A program made the position numbers and the translations under genes. Shown one piece after another: positions 12,901 to 24,266 of a DNA stretch of 64,000 bases; position 1 is the stretch's first letter, and each line of letters opens with the position of its first letter. Source of the stretch: Pyronema omphalodes (taxonomy: Eukaryota > Ascomycota > Pezizomycetes > Pezizales > Pyronemataceae); NCBI GenBank assembly GCA_024516155.1, contig JAJJXM010000019.1, positions 372,001 through 436,000 on the forward strand. The letters run 5' to 3'. The notes under the pieces are model-generated. The model was not told the origin of the DNA. It worked only from the letters and a program-made list of their open reading frames with translations, and made no database searches.

Positions 12901-13380
12901 ATAAGGAAGAGAATTTGTAAAGGATTGCGGATGTGAGTTATGATTTATGATTTTCTTGTAATGTTCGTGTGTGGTGTAGCTTTTCTGGAGTTCTCGAGTT
13001 CATGAGTCCTCTAAGGTTTGTCGATTTTGGTTACAATGGTGATTCTGATTCTGATTCTGATTCACTTTGCTGATTGTTGGTTAGTAGGTTAGTTGGTTGA
13101 TTGGTTGGTTTAAGCTCACTGGCTGGATTGATTATTCAGAACGAAAAAATAATGTTGGTTTAAGGATTCAATATTTATCAAGTATTAAGTATCAATTACT
13201 AAGCATTTGTATTCAACATTAAGCAGGTACCCAAAAGTGCATGCTCGTGATGAAGCGTAGTGTATTTACCAGTTAAGTTGTCTTTGTAAACCTACGTGCG
13301 TCGTAGGAAAGATACCCCACAATGTTTGTAGATTTGTTCATCGGTATCAAATAAAGTTTCGTTGCATACTTACCCATAAC

Positions 13381-13405
13381 TAAGGTATGCGTGAAGCATA
13401 CCTTA
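13381..13405. repeat. perfect 10-bp hairpin
   Basis: TAAGGTATGC (13381-13390) and GCATACCTTA (13396-13405) are exact inverted repeats around a 5-nt loop GTGAA. No gene adjoins it, so its role is unknown. Confidence 0.7.
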
Positions 13406-14699
13406 CATATCTTACCAGCATCACTTTGAACTTTTCATCTGTTGACATCATCATGCAATTCGTAGAGTGGGGATTAGGCTCCTGTTATGGCTTGTTGTTA
13501 GGGTTCCTTACGTTATGTTGAGTGCATGGGATACTTGAATGGGTTAATGAGAAAAAGTAGAATGATACCCTTGGTGCAGTATAGTGCATTGTGATTAGCA
13601 CCATAGAAACAATTTTTTTTTCTAGAACTCGACCCCAAATCTCTCGGATATTGAAGATGCCTTTCCTTTCGTCGTTTGCTACCTGATGACAATTGAACTT
13701 CCTTTTGTTGGTTGCATAAGATGAGGTTTAATTGTTTAAAGATATGAAAATTTTCTTTTTTTTCTCTTCTCCTACAGTACACACAAATGCTTTTTCGTTC
13801 TGTTCTCAATTTTACCCCCCACAATTTCTGTGGCATCTGGCGACGTCGGTGATCGTTGGCTGGAAACTGCGCTGGACGGGCTCCCCGGGCTTCGACATGG
13901 CTCCCCGGGCTCCCAGGGCTCCCAAGTCATGCTTCCCTTGAATCAAGATCCATGGAAATCAATTTAACTAGCTTCATAATGGCTCTAGCTTATGCCATTT
14001 TAGATTAGAGCACAGTGGTGTAGCTCATATCACAGCGGGGTCTAAACCTATTGTGAATTAGCATCACTAAGTCCTTAATGAAACTAATTAAGCAAAGGGG
14101 AGCAATCAGCGTGGTACATATGCACGTAAATTCCCTTGTTACCTAAAGTTCGATAGTACCTGAAGTCCCGGCAGTTTGGTTCGTAGATGGTGGGTAATTT
14201 CCATAGATTTGTCACGAGTTGAATTGAATGAGGGTTGTGATAATATTTCAATGAAGTGGTGTTGGTGGTGGTGATGGTGGCGGTGATGGTGGTGATAATG
14301 ATGGCAATCATGATGGCAATCATGGTGGACATTCCTCGAGTGATGTACAGGTATTCATAATTAGCAACAATCATAAACGACCGGTTTATCCGCATCTCAC
14401 TGATGATTGTTATTATATATATCAACTTTCCTCTCCATCGATTGGATCTGATTCCCGCCTACCCAAACTCGGTGTAGAGCTAAATGTCAGACCTTGTCGA
14501 CCCAATTCCGACGTCCTCAGATGGTCTTGGTGTCTTGCCCGCATCTGGCTGGCCGCGCGAATAGATGTCATCCCCAGCGCGATGGCGGGTGGCAGGTTGT
14601 GAGCTGCGAATGCTCCTCCGCCTTTACCAGGAAGTGTGTGCCAGTGCGTGCGAAAAATCCAAAGAAAGCCCGACCTGACCCCATCAACAGCCACTATCA

Positions 14700-15730
14700 T
14701 CCCCCCCCCCCCCTTCCAAATCCCGAAGGGCCTGAAAGCTGCTTGAGCCTGAGAGTGTGTTCTCCTGACAACACGCTCGAACACTCCTTCCCCGCTGTTC
14801 ACTCGTCCTCCACGTTTGTTTTCCACTTTTACCATTTCCATTTTTTTTCTTTCTTCATTTCTCATTTCTCAATTTCGAATCTTTCCTTCTTCGTCTCCGT
14901 CACGTCTCTCTCACACACCCCTTCGCCCCCCCCCCCCCCCCCCCCCCCCCCACCACCACCACTACAACCACCACCACTACCACCAACTCTCTCCCCTCAG
15001 CGAAGCTCGGGTTGCGTGCCAGACGAGAGCCAGTGTCGCCAATTATCTTCTCCGATCTCATCTAAGGCAGCCCTGCTATCTTAGGTGTTTCTCTACTCTA
15101 CCTTTTTCAGTAATACTACTCTCACTACTCTTAACACTCGAAAAATACTACCCGCGCAATACTACGAAATACTAGCATTTTATACCGCACATTTCCGTTT
15201 CACAGAGTCTGAGAACTTTTCGCACAAAAAAAAAAAAAAAAAAGAAAACACTAGGGACACTTTTTTCTTCACCAGCTGCTTACTGCTTCAACGGCTGCTC
15301 TAACTTCTCACGCCCACACGCACCACTTTCCACTTCCACATCTCAATTCTTTACTCCACCTCCACTCTTTCAGATCTTCAACTTTCTTCTCATCACCGTT
15401 GTCCTTAACTTCGATGCCACTATATCTCTAATCTGCCTCTAACTCCCTGGGGGATTACGGTTTCACCGAGACACAAACTCACCAACGCCGGCTGGTTGCC
15501 GCAAGATTGATATTTCACTGCAGATTATTTGCACATTACCATTGAAAGTTCCTAGCTGCTCTTTTTTAGTCGTCACTGCCGCTTCTTAACTTATTCATAA
15601 TTCTCGATTCCCTTCGACTTCGAAATTTCGACTACTTCTACAAACCACTAATTCCCGCCCATCTCCCCCACCCTACCTCGATCCCTCCCTCCCGCCCGAG
15701 CATGCTACAGGTGGTCCTCTAATATATTCT
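14700..15730 (+). promoter_or_regulatory. pyrimidine-rich promoter/5' leader region of the TBC gene
   Basis: The plus strand is dominated by C and T over about 1 kb, including a 13-nt C-run (14701-14713) and a 26-nt C-run (14926-14951) followed by CACCAC repeats. An 18-nt A-run interrupts it near 15226-15243. CT-rich tracts upstream of start codons are common in filamentous ascomycete promoters. The transcription start cannot be placed from sequence alone. Confidence 0.4.
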
Positions 15731-15995
15731 ACCCGCTCGGATCTGTCAGTTGTCTAGCTTTGTTCAGGAGAACCAACAGCCACAATTCCGACCATACCAA
15801 CAGCTAATAACACACTCATTGACCTTAGCACTACACCGCAAACGCCGTTCGAGAACATCCAAACACCAGTCCTTACAACCTGCTATTTTGCTTCCGCCGC
15901 CCATCTGCTGGGTGCGTCACACTGGCGGCGTTTCCTTCTCTCGAGCACAGTACCTTCCCGCCGCCGAGACTGGAATATCTCGGGTTTGAACCACC

Positions 15996-18900
15996 ATGAC
16001 GACAATGAGCGTAGAACCGTCAAGGGAACCTTCGCTAGACGAAGGATTACGGCAAGCGCCGCCGTCACAATACCAACAGCAACAACAATGGGTCGAGCAT
16101 CATTCGAATATACCCTCGTCCCCTCCGAGACCGATGCAACACCAGCAACACTACACACATCCGATCGACGCATACTTCCAGAGCGACGACGACGAGGAGG
16201 AGAACGAGAGCGAAGAAGGTTTTGATTTCGAGTTACCAGATTCACCGAGAGCGCCGCCACCGCAGCAGAGAAGTAGTCGACCACCAACGGTTTCGAGAAC
16301 GACCTACGGGGTCCGACGGATGTCTTCAGTCCCAGAGCTTGGTCAAACACCACGAAGCCCCGCAAAGCGAGTCCCGAGTCAACAACATATCCACAGTCGT
16401 CAGCGCAGTAATACACGCGATGTTACCCACAGCCACCGAGTTCCTTCGTACGATATTGGGCAGGGGGGAAGTAGATTATTACGACAAAAGAGTATTGAGC
16501 GAGGGATTGTAATGACAAGGCCATCGCCGGGAAAGCGTATAATAAGCGGAGGTGTACCACCTGGCGGGCAGGGCGTTGGCTGGGACAGTCGACCTGGAAG
16601 TAGACCCGGAAGTAGAACTGGAAGCAGGCCAGGAAGTCGCGACATACATCTCCCACACTCTGCAATGCCACAACAAAGTCGACAACAACCGCCGCACGCA
16701 CAAGCTGGTTTGAAGATGCCCCTTGCATTCAACAGCATGAATCGTGAGCGCGGCTTCTCAATAAGCTCACAATCATCGCAGCATCAGCCGTATCAAGCGG
16801 TGGTGCATGGCGGACATGGGGGACATAGTGGACATGGTGGACGCAGTCAGCAAAGGATCTCGCCTGGAAGTGATTTACCGACACCCCCAGCAAGCACAGT
16901 TACTGCACCTGACCTCTTCGAAAGCCGGCCGCAGACTAACCAGCGACTCTTCCACCGAGAGCCCCCGCGATCCCACCCCTACCCAATACAACCACCCTTC
17001 TCTGCCCCGATATCGCTAAATAATTCGCCGCATAGCTCCATCGGCATCGGCTTCGCCGTAAGTAATGTCGACGAGCTCCAGGCGTCGTTCCGGTCGGCGC
17101 TTCCATCCGACGATATGAACCGAACGAGCAGCTTTACAACAACCTCCGAGGCGCCGACGGACGACAGCCATGCGATGACGGTCGACGAAGCGATAGGCAT
17201 GTACGGTTCAGATACCGACGATGAGGAGATGTATCAATCTGGTATGGAGAGCGAATATCGGCGAAGTAAGGGTGACTCTGTCTTGGGTGGATCCAGTTTC
17301 TCCGACGGCGGATTTGTTTACCGACGAAAAGGAGATTCAGTTTTGGGAGGAGAGACGTCGCCAGATACGAGATCACGAAATTCCGCGCAATCGCAGGTTT
17401 CGCGAGTATCGCACTGCTCCCAACTTGAGCCACCAACACCGAACGAAGATCGCGACGACCGCTCCTCCAGAAGTTCAGCTAGATATTCGCAGAAATCAAT
17501 ATCACCAACAGAGCGAAGATTGACACAGCTCCCGACAGTCGTATCAGAAGATATTGATGCCGACGCAACCGCCAGAGATGATGCTAGCGCTGATACAAGA
17601 GAAATAATTCTAAATTCAAGACCAGCCCCCCAGATTGTGGAACCAATTCCCGAAACTGCGCATGAAAGTGCTGAAGAGGAAGCGGAAATGATGCCCGCTC
17701 AGCAGGAAGAACCACAGCCAGTACCAGAGCCAGAACCAGAACCACGACCTGAGTCGCCCGCACCGGAATACACCCCTAGAGAGGCGGATTTGGAATCCCT
17801 GAGACCTGTCACCACTGAACCGCCACTCCCTCCTGTAGAGAAGCGAGATCGTTATGGGTAGGATGGCTGCGTTTGGCTTTTGAGCGACGAAGTATTAACG
17901 TAATACAGGTTTAAGAAACAAACCCAATACATTTCCTTGGCCGAATACGAAGAGTGGGAAGCTCGATACAACGGAGATCTCGAACGGAGACGAAAAAAGT
18001 GGGAGCAATTGCTCAGAGAATCTGGTCTGGCTCCCGGTGAAGGAGGCCCAGTTCGCTTCCCGCCAAAATCCAACAAGATCAAACGTTACGTTAGAAAGGG
18101 AATTCCGCCTGAATGGAGAGGTGCTGCATGGTTTTGGTATGCCGGAGGACAGAAATTTCTTGCCAAGTACCCAGGCAAATATGATGAACTTGTCAACTCG
18201 CCAACGTTACCAAGTGATTCTGAACTTATCGAAAGGGACTTGCACAGAACTTTCCCAGACAACATCAAATTCAAACCGGATCCCCCACCAGGAGTTACTA
18301 GGATGTCAAAACTTCAGGAGAAGCAATTTGAAACGCCGATGTTGCAGAGTTTGAGAAGAGTTTTGCTTGCTTTCGCTCTATATGTGCCAAAAATTGGTTA
18401 CTGTCAGTCGCTTAACTTTTTAGCCGGTTTACTACTGTTATTTATGGATGAGGAAAAGGCATTCTGGATGCTCTATATTTTGACGCAGACTCATCTTCCT
18501 GGAACTCATGAGCTGAACCTTGAGGGAAGCTCCGTTGACCAATGGGTTTGTTTCCGTGGAATTATAGAACATGAGCAATGCTGACGTTAGTTCGATTAGG
18601 TGCTTATGTCATCCGTTCGCGACTCTCTCCCGCACATCTGGCAAAAAATCGGTGGTGGTCTCGACGGTTCTGAAGTCGATATGAGCTCAACCAAACTCCC
18701 TCCTGTCACTCTCTGTACATCATCTTGGTTCATGTCCGGATTTATCGGCTCCCTTCCCATTGAGACAACCCTCCGTGTGTGGGATTGTTTATTCTAGTAT
18801 GTTGCCAAAAATAACCCCATATGAACCTCCCAAATCCGGAACTTTATACCCCTACGGATCAGCTACTAACTATAAAATAGCGACGGCTCGAAAACTCTAT

Positions 18901-19292
18901 TTAGGATCGCCTTAACTGTTTTCAAAACCGGCGAGCACCAAATTAAATCCGTACACGACCCTATGGAGATCTTCCAAGTTGTTCAAACGATTCCTCGAAA
19001 ACTCCTAGACGCAGGTGCACTAATCGAAGCTTGTTATCGTCGCCGAAATGGTTTCGGTCATTTAAGTCAGGAAACCGTGGATGAGAAACGAGCGGAGAGA
19101 AGGAAAGCATTTGCTGAAGAGAGAGCGTTGATTGCTAGCGGACAGCAGAGGTTATCACGAGATGATGGTGGCTTGAGAGCTGGTTTTGATGGAACGGCTG
19201 CTAGTACGAGAGGTGGATTTACGGGTTTCGGGCATGATAGGCATCATGGTGAACTTGGAAGAAAGTTTAGGAAAATATTGGTCAAAACATGA
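15996..19292 (+). CDS. TBC-domain Rab GTPase-activating protein (Msb3/Gyp3-like), 4 exons
   Basis: Exons 15996-17857, 17909-18545, 18600-18796 and 18881-19292 give 1,035 aa. Introns are 51, 54 and 84 nt, the last with a CTACTAAC branch site. Residues 1-620 are a disordered Ser/Pro/Gln/Arg-rich region, with GSRPGSRTGSRPGSR repeats and an acidic Glu/Pro stretch. A conserved DRYGFKKQ segment at the first junction leads into the TBC domain (about 684-960). IPPEWRG opens the domain. The IxxDxxR motif places the Arg finger at R734 (IERDLHRTFP), and YCQ places the Gln finger at Q787. Both catalytic residues are present, so it should accelerate GTP hydrolysis by a Rab. Yeast Msb3/Msb4 act on Sec4 and vacuolar Rabs during polarised secretion; the exact substrate here is inferred. 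The ATG at 15996 sits in an ACC-ATG context. Confidence 0.93.
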
Positions 19293-21529
19293 GGTTTAGG
19301 GGTATCCAAGAAATCTAAAAAAAAACATGGGGCCCTCTAAAAGATGGAGATGAGGACGAATATAGATAGGATGCGATGCCCATGGTGGAAACGGTGAAAG
19401 AATAAGGATACCAATGGTATAGAAAGCGACAGGAAAAGATACCATGGTGCAAAGGTGCGGGGTTGGCTGTTGGCAGTTGGAAGTTGCATTTTTCGAGGGT
19501 CGGGTTTAAGATTTAGTCATTATTAGCGGCGTGGGAGGCCATGGTTAGGCGTTTTTGATTTTTTTTTCCTCTTGTGGTTTTATCAGTTCTTTCAACTCTA
19601 GTATTTGAAATTTTTCTTTTTTTTTCTATTTTCTTCTTTTTATTGAATCTGTTAAGGGTGTATCAATATTGGCCCCTTGAGCCTGAAAGGTCTGTATAGT
19701 CTCCGAAAGCTGCAAAGTCTGTGGGGTCTGCGGAAGCTGTGGAATGTGCGGGAGGTGTCAGTTGGAGGAAGATGCGGAAGTTGTGGAAAATGTTATATAG
19801 CCATAGCCATAGCCATAGCCATAGCTTAGTTATAAAGTAGTGGAACCGGGGTGGCCTCTGTAAAATTTTCCATCGTTTTTTTCAACCCAGCCTTTTCTTC
19901 TTTTTCTGTTCTTTGCCTTTTCCAACTTGAGGACTTGTCAACTACAACTTGCGAACTTGCGTAATTTGCTCCGTATGTTTTACTTGCGGTGTTCTGCTGG
20001 ACAAACAGATATTTAGCATACATACATAGGAAAAATGAAGGTTTTTACTGAGATACCAAGCTTACGGTATTGTGCATTATTTTCTTCCTTGGCTTTTTTT
20101 TTTCGTTTTGTTTGCCAAGTGCGTGTAGATTTGTATTTGAGAAATACCCACTGGGAATTTTAGCAGGATGGGATAGTGCATTATGGTTGGTTATGTGGAT
20201 TACTTTTTTTTCTTTCCTTTTCTTTTCGGTGGTTGGTGAAGCTGTATGAAAGTTTGAGTTGAAGTTGATCGTTGCCCGTTGCCCATTGCCCGTTGCTCGT
20301 TGTTGTGTTAATTTGTATTTTTTTTTGTCTCCCCTTCTTTCCCTTTGTTATTCGTCATTCTTCAGTAGGCGCTAAAGTCATGACGGAATATAATGTGGGA
20401 GATCTGCAGTTAGGGCTGGAGCGTTGGAGATGGCCGAACCTCGGAGCGGGGTGTAGGCAGAGAGTTAAAACGAGAGGGTTGACCGTTGGGGTCTGCTAGG
20501 GTCGGGAGCATGGAGGGGGAGATGGAATCAAAAACCCCGAATCATGCACCATGATTCGTAATTCATAAATTGTGATTGTGATTTTGAATTATGAATTATG
20601 AAACTGGATAACCTGCTGTTTCTTTCTGAGATGTGATGTCAATTTGTTATATTTTATTTTAGGTGACACGCGTTGAAGATATGTATGCCCATAGATGATT
20701 ATCTTGGGAGCACTGCGGGATTTGAGGGGCTTGAGAATATGTGGGGGATTGCGGAATCTAAGGAATTTTGTGACGGTTGAGATTGAGAATATTGAGGATA
20801 TAGTGAGATATTGAGCGGCTTGAGAATGTCGCATGTAGCTAGGGCCTAGACTACTTGAGGACTTGCGAGTTGTCACTAGGTTTTGGATTTTTCATGTTTT
20901 GACGTTTCAATGTTTTGATGTGATTGATGGGGATGGGGATGTCAGTTGGGATGAAGAACTAGAGGATAAAGGCTGGGGTTCTTGATGCGGATACGGATAT
21001 GGAAGTTTGTGAATGAAAATGCATTATGGCGCGAGATATCAATGAAGTATGTACGAGGGATGATAAGAATATGGATAAGAATATGGATAAGAATATGGAT
21101 AAGAAAAGCAAGGATAACCAGGTCGGGCTAGGGGGGGGGGGGGGGGTAAGTACTACGGGGAATACCTATATTCATGAATCATCACCCATCACCCATCACT
21201 CAGAAGAGAATATCCAGCGTCAAAGCGATTAAAAATGGTCACGCTAGAACTGATATTATATAAAATGTTCTCCGTGTTTCAGTTCAGCCCGCAGTGGCGA
21301 TGTACTATCGCGGTGTTAGTCCAATCCATTCTAATGGTTAAGTCAGCTGTGGTCTGGAAGCTTAAGGTGCAGGGCTGACTCGGTTCGGGTTTAGAAAACC
21401 AAACTTCGAAGTTTTACTTATACATATCGACCTTTCTGTTTCTCTGATATGTAAACAAGTCAGCCCGCTGTGCTCGTACATACCATTCGTTCTCTTCCTC
21501 CATTATTTATACTTCTGTAATGGGCGAAC
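19293..21529. other. intergenic region with short tandem repeats and first direct-repeat copy
   Basis: No gene is supported. There is a CATAGC hexamer repeat at about 19799-19825 and a 12-bp unit (AAGAATATGGAT) in about four copies at 21062-21105. A 17-nt G-run lies at 21131-21147. Copy A of a diverged direct repeat is at about 21160-21283. The segment 21315-21400 has a weak tRNA-like look but does not fold into a cloverleaf that I can support. Confidence 0.5.
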
Positions 21530-21598
21530 AACGCCCTGTGGTACAAAAAAAAGGTGTTTAATCAAACCACACTTTAAACCACAAAAGGTGTTTAATTC

Positions 21599-22026
21599 AA
21601 ACACCCGCAAAATTCATTTACTAAACACCTCTTTAAACACCTACTAAACACCTTTAAAAACCTACTAAACACCTCTTTAAACACCTACTAAACACCTTTA
21701 AACACCTACTAAACACCTCTTTAAACACCTACTAAACACCTTTAAACACCTACTAAACACCTCTTTAAACACCTACTAAACACCTTTAAACACCTACTAA
21801 ACACCTTTAAACAACGATTTAAACACCGATTTAAACACCTTTAAACAACGATTTAAACACCGATTTAAACACCTTTAAACACCTTTAAACACCGATCTAA
21901 ACACCTACTAAACACCTTTAAACACCGATTTAAACACCTACTAAACACCTACTAAACACCTACTAAACACCTTTAAACACCGATTTAAACACCTACTAAA
22001 CACCTTTAAACACCGATTTAAACACC
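21599..22026 (+). repeat. phased AAACACC array, about 35 copies
   Basis: The heptamer AAACACC occurs about 35 times, all in the same orientation, mostly as TTTAAACACC or TACTAAACACC. Successive starts are spaced 10, 11 or 12 bp. In the first half they fall into a 12-11-10-11 pattern that repeats every 44 bp. The second half uses GATTTAAACACC and contains decayed AAACAAC copies. The near-helical spacing puts most motifs on roughly the same face of the DNA. Confidence 0.95.
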
Positions 22027-22722
22027 TTGCACAATAATGGTTTGATCAAGCACCTCAGATATTTTTTGAATGTTTTAAATTAATTACTAAACCACTCGCT
22101 CATTATATAACATGTCTCTAGCTATTGCCAGGTCCTCTATCTATACATACAGGAACCTCCCACCTCCCTCCTCACCCCTCCTACTCCTGCTCCTGCTCTC
22201 TGTATAGTACTATTCGCTTTGTGCCTTTTTTAATTGACCCTTACATATGCTGGAATCATGGATCGCTTCAATAAATAGACTTAGGTTTTCTGAGCATCCT
22301 GTTTGTCTGGTTAGCATTGTGGATATTTGTGGGGTTGGTTTGCAGTACTTGACTCAGCGAGTATCTAGAAGTTCATATCCCAATTCCCCCTCTCTCTCTC
22401 TTTTTTCCCTCCGGTGGTGTATGGTGTATGAACTAGCAAATTCTGTTGAGGGACAAACATTTGACATGAGGAAAAACTTACAGTCAAACAAGAGGGAAAG
22501 ATGGAGGTGGAGAAACAAGTGAATGAAATGGATGAAGAACGAGGAACAACAACGGCAGAAGGAACAGAACATAAGGAAGGGATGCGCACTAAGGCAATAT
22601 CCACTTCCATCAACAAACAAAAACAGAACACAGCTCTACAGGTTAAAACTGAATGTTCAGTAGAACACTGCAGGGTGATTTATATGAACCATGGAAAAGC
22701 CATCCCTAGGAAGTGGATTGTA

Positions 22723-23097
22723 GATGTTTATTTAAACATCAGAGGATAGTTCAAATAAACCCCGAAGAATAGGCGAAGAAGAAGGTGTTTATTTAAACAC
22801 CCCTAGAGTGTTTAAATAAACCCCAAAGAATATGTAAAAAAGAAGGTGTTTATTTAAACATCCTTAAACACCCCTAGGGTGTTTAAATAAACACCAAAGA
22901 ATAAGCGAAAAAAGAAGGTGTTTATTTAAACATCCTTAAACACCCCTAGGGTGTTTAAAAAAACACCAAAGAATAAGCGAAAAAGAAGGTGTTTATTTAA
23001 ACATCCTTAAACACCCCTAGGATGTTTAAATAAATACCGAAGAATAAGCGAAAAAGAAGGTGTTTATTTAAACACCCCTAGGGTGTTTAAATAAACC
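22723..23097. repeat. palindromic 61-72-bp tandem repeat, six copies
   Basis: Units start at 22723, 22784, 22845, 22917, 22988 and 23059. A full unit carries GGTGTTTATTTAAACATCC, then TTAAACACCCCTAGGGTG, then TTTAAATAAACACC, followed by a purine-rich linker AAAGAATAAGCGAAAAAGAA. The AAACACC heptamer thus appears in alternating orientation about five times per unit. The first three units are shorter and lack the middle part. Each unit can fold into hairpins centred near CCTAGG. Confidence 0.95.
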
Positions 23098-23114
23098 CCA
23101 CAAAAAAAAAATCA

Positions 23115-23335
23115 AGGTAGTTGTTTAACTAAACAACGCTAGGTGGTTTAGCTAAACACCTTAAATCACACTAAACAACTTCGGTGTTTAGGGGTGTTTA
23201 ACTAAACACTTTGAAACAACGATGGGTGGTTTAGCTAAACACCTTAAATCAGACTAAACAACTTTGGTGTTTAGGGTGTTTAACTAAACACATTCGGTGT
23301 TTAGCTAAACCACGAAGGTGTTTGAACTAAACCAC
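23115..23335. repeat. third AAACACC-related palindromic repeat, 83-bp unit twice
   Basis: GGTGGTTTAGCTAAACACC starts at 23142 and again at 23225, each followed by TTAAATCASACTAAACAACT and a GGTGTTTAGG / GTGTTTAACTAAACAC palindrome. The core palindromes here are TTTAGCTAAA and TTTAACTAAA rather than TTTATTTAAA. This marks a distinct but related repeat family at the right end of the segment. Confidence 0.9.
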
Positions 23336-23366
23336 TCTCACTCGTTTTCTTGTACCATAGGGAACG

Positions 23367-24193
23367 CCTCGCTTTGAAACGCCAGTGTCTCCTTAGTAAC
23401 AAAACTATTCGCGTCTTATATTACCTGAAAAACTGGTCCTGGTATAGCCTCATTACTGAGACCAATCTCCAGACTATTGAGCTTAATGAAATACCGAACC
23501 CTGTTCTGCACAAGGTGGTAACGGAGCGGAGAAGGCATAACCTCGGAGTAAGTTAACAATTATCATCATACCGGGCGTTAAGTGGCGCCTGCCAAAATAA
23601 TGAGAATTTAAATTTCTTTAACTAAAGAATCATTTGCCATAATATGTATACAGTAACGATCACTCTTCAATAAACAATTCATAACCCCTGGACATCACGA
23701 TACGGGACACCAGATGGTGGCTGAAAACAATGTGAATTTCGGCTCTTTTTGTTACAGTCATACAAAACACCAGTATCGTTTGTGTATACTTGCATGAACT
23801 ATGTCTGGAGTGCTCCATCTGCGGACTATAGTCAAGTCGACCAGATACAGTCGACGGGGACTTTGCGGCCGGTCGTAAGCCGGGATGCTGTACGTACCGC
23901 CAATATGTGATCCAGCCTCATCCGAAAACCGGGTTGGAGCAAATCAACCTTGGAAAACGCTGATGGTAATAGTATGGATATCCAGTGATGGGGTGGTAAG
24001 GGGGAAATACATATACTCATGAATCATCACTCATCACTAAGAAGAGAATTATCAGAGTTGAAACGACAAAGAAAACTTTCACATCAAGGCCACGCTAGAA
24101 TTAAGATTATGCGTCTTTGTGTTTAACTATCCAGCTATCCATCCTTCCAGCATAATATAGCTATCGGGATAATATTGCGCATGTACCACCATC
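23367..24193. other. intergenic, no gene seen
   Basis: Apart from the second copy of the diverged direct repeat (24003-24120), nothing is recognisable. Short frames here lack domains and proper starts. Confidence 0.5.
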
Positions 24194-24266
24194 ATCTCAA
24201 CCCGATTTTGATTTGATTTTCTTGAACGTTCCCAACCTTAAGGTTATGACGTATATCTCAACCCGA
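24194..24266 (+). mobile_element. 46-bp mini-insertion, copy 1, with 12-bp flanking duplication
   Basis: Positions 24208-24253 (TTGATTTGATTTTC ... GGTTATGACGTA) are identical to the reverse complement of 25954-25999. Copy 1 is flanked by ATCTCAACCCGA at 24194-24205 and again at 24255-24266. The unit contains the palindrome AACCTTAAGGTT and GAACGTTC. It has no terminal inverted repeat and no coding potential. Confidence 0.7.

Larger units (their letters stand above)
8467..15995. other. long intergenic region (7.5 kb) with minor repeats and the leader of the TBC gene
   Basis: No gene could be supported on either strand. The region contains a double hairpin at 8646-8681, a palindromic TGACGTCA (CRE/ATF-type site) at 8831-8838, a 30-bp direct repeat (9817-9846 and 9901-9930, one mismatch) and a hairpin at 13381-13405. 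A GGTGAT-rich microsatellite lies at about 14261-14335. From about 14700 to 15730 the plus strand is strongly pyrimidine-rich with C-runs at 14701-14713 and 14926-14951, as expected for a fungal promoter and leader. Open frames there encode low-complexity Ser/Pro/His and are rejected. Confidence 0.55.
21534..23362. mobile_element. 1.83-kb AAACACC-repeat segment bounded by an imperfect inverted repeat
   Basis: The left boundary 21534-21551 (CCCTGTGGTACAAAAAAA) and the reverse complement of 23345-23362 (CCCTATGGTACAAGAAAA) match at 16 of 18 positions. Immediately outside, AACG occurs on both sides (21530-21533 and 23363-23366), a possible 4-bp target duplication. Between the ends lie three arrays built on AAACACC/GGTGTTT, with a non-repetitive spacer at about 22060-22720. 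That spacer has only a weak 82-codon ATG frame (22501-22749). Short terminal repeats with many copies of one short motif next to both ends resemble non-autonomous DNA transposons whose transposase binds subterminal repeats, as with AAACGG in plant Ac/Ds. Mobility is inference. Confidence 0.5.
21160..24120 (+). repeat. diverged direct repeat pair (about 120 bp) at 21160-21283 and 24003-24120
   Basis: Both copies contain TCATGAATCATCACYCATCAC, then AGAAGAGAAT, and later GGYCACGCTAGAA, in the same order and orientation with small insertions and deletions. They lie on either side of the AAACACC repeat segment, 2.8 kb apart. They could be remnants of long terminal repeats or an older duplication into which the AAACACC segment was inserted. 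They are too diverged to judge by eye. Confidence 0.6.

Noticed and set aside
14494..15084. Plus-strand frame of 196 codons with poly-Pro
   Set aside because: It depends on the C-homopolymer and CT-rich leader before the TBC gene; other frames over the same stretch are equally open.
21315..21400. tRNA-like words (AATGGTTAAGTC, CGGTTCGGGTTTA)
   Set aside because: No acceptor or anticodon stem can be formed.
21599..23335. CRISPR array
   Set aside because: The repeats lack unique spacers of uniform length, and the genome is eukaryotic.
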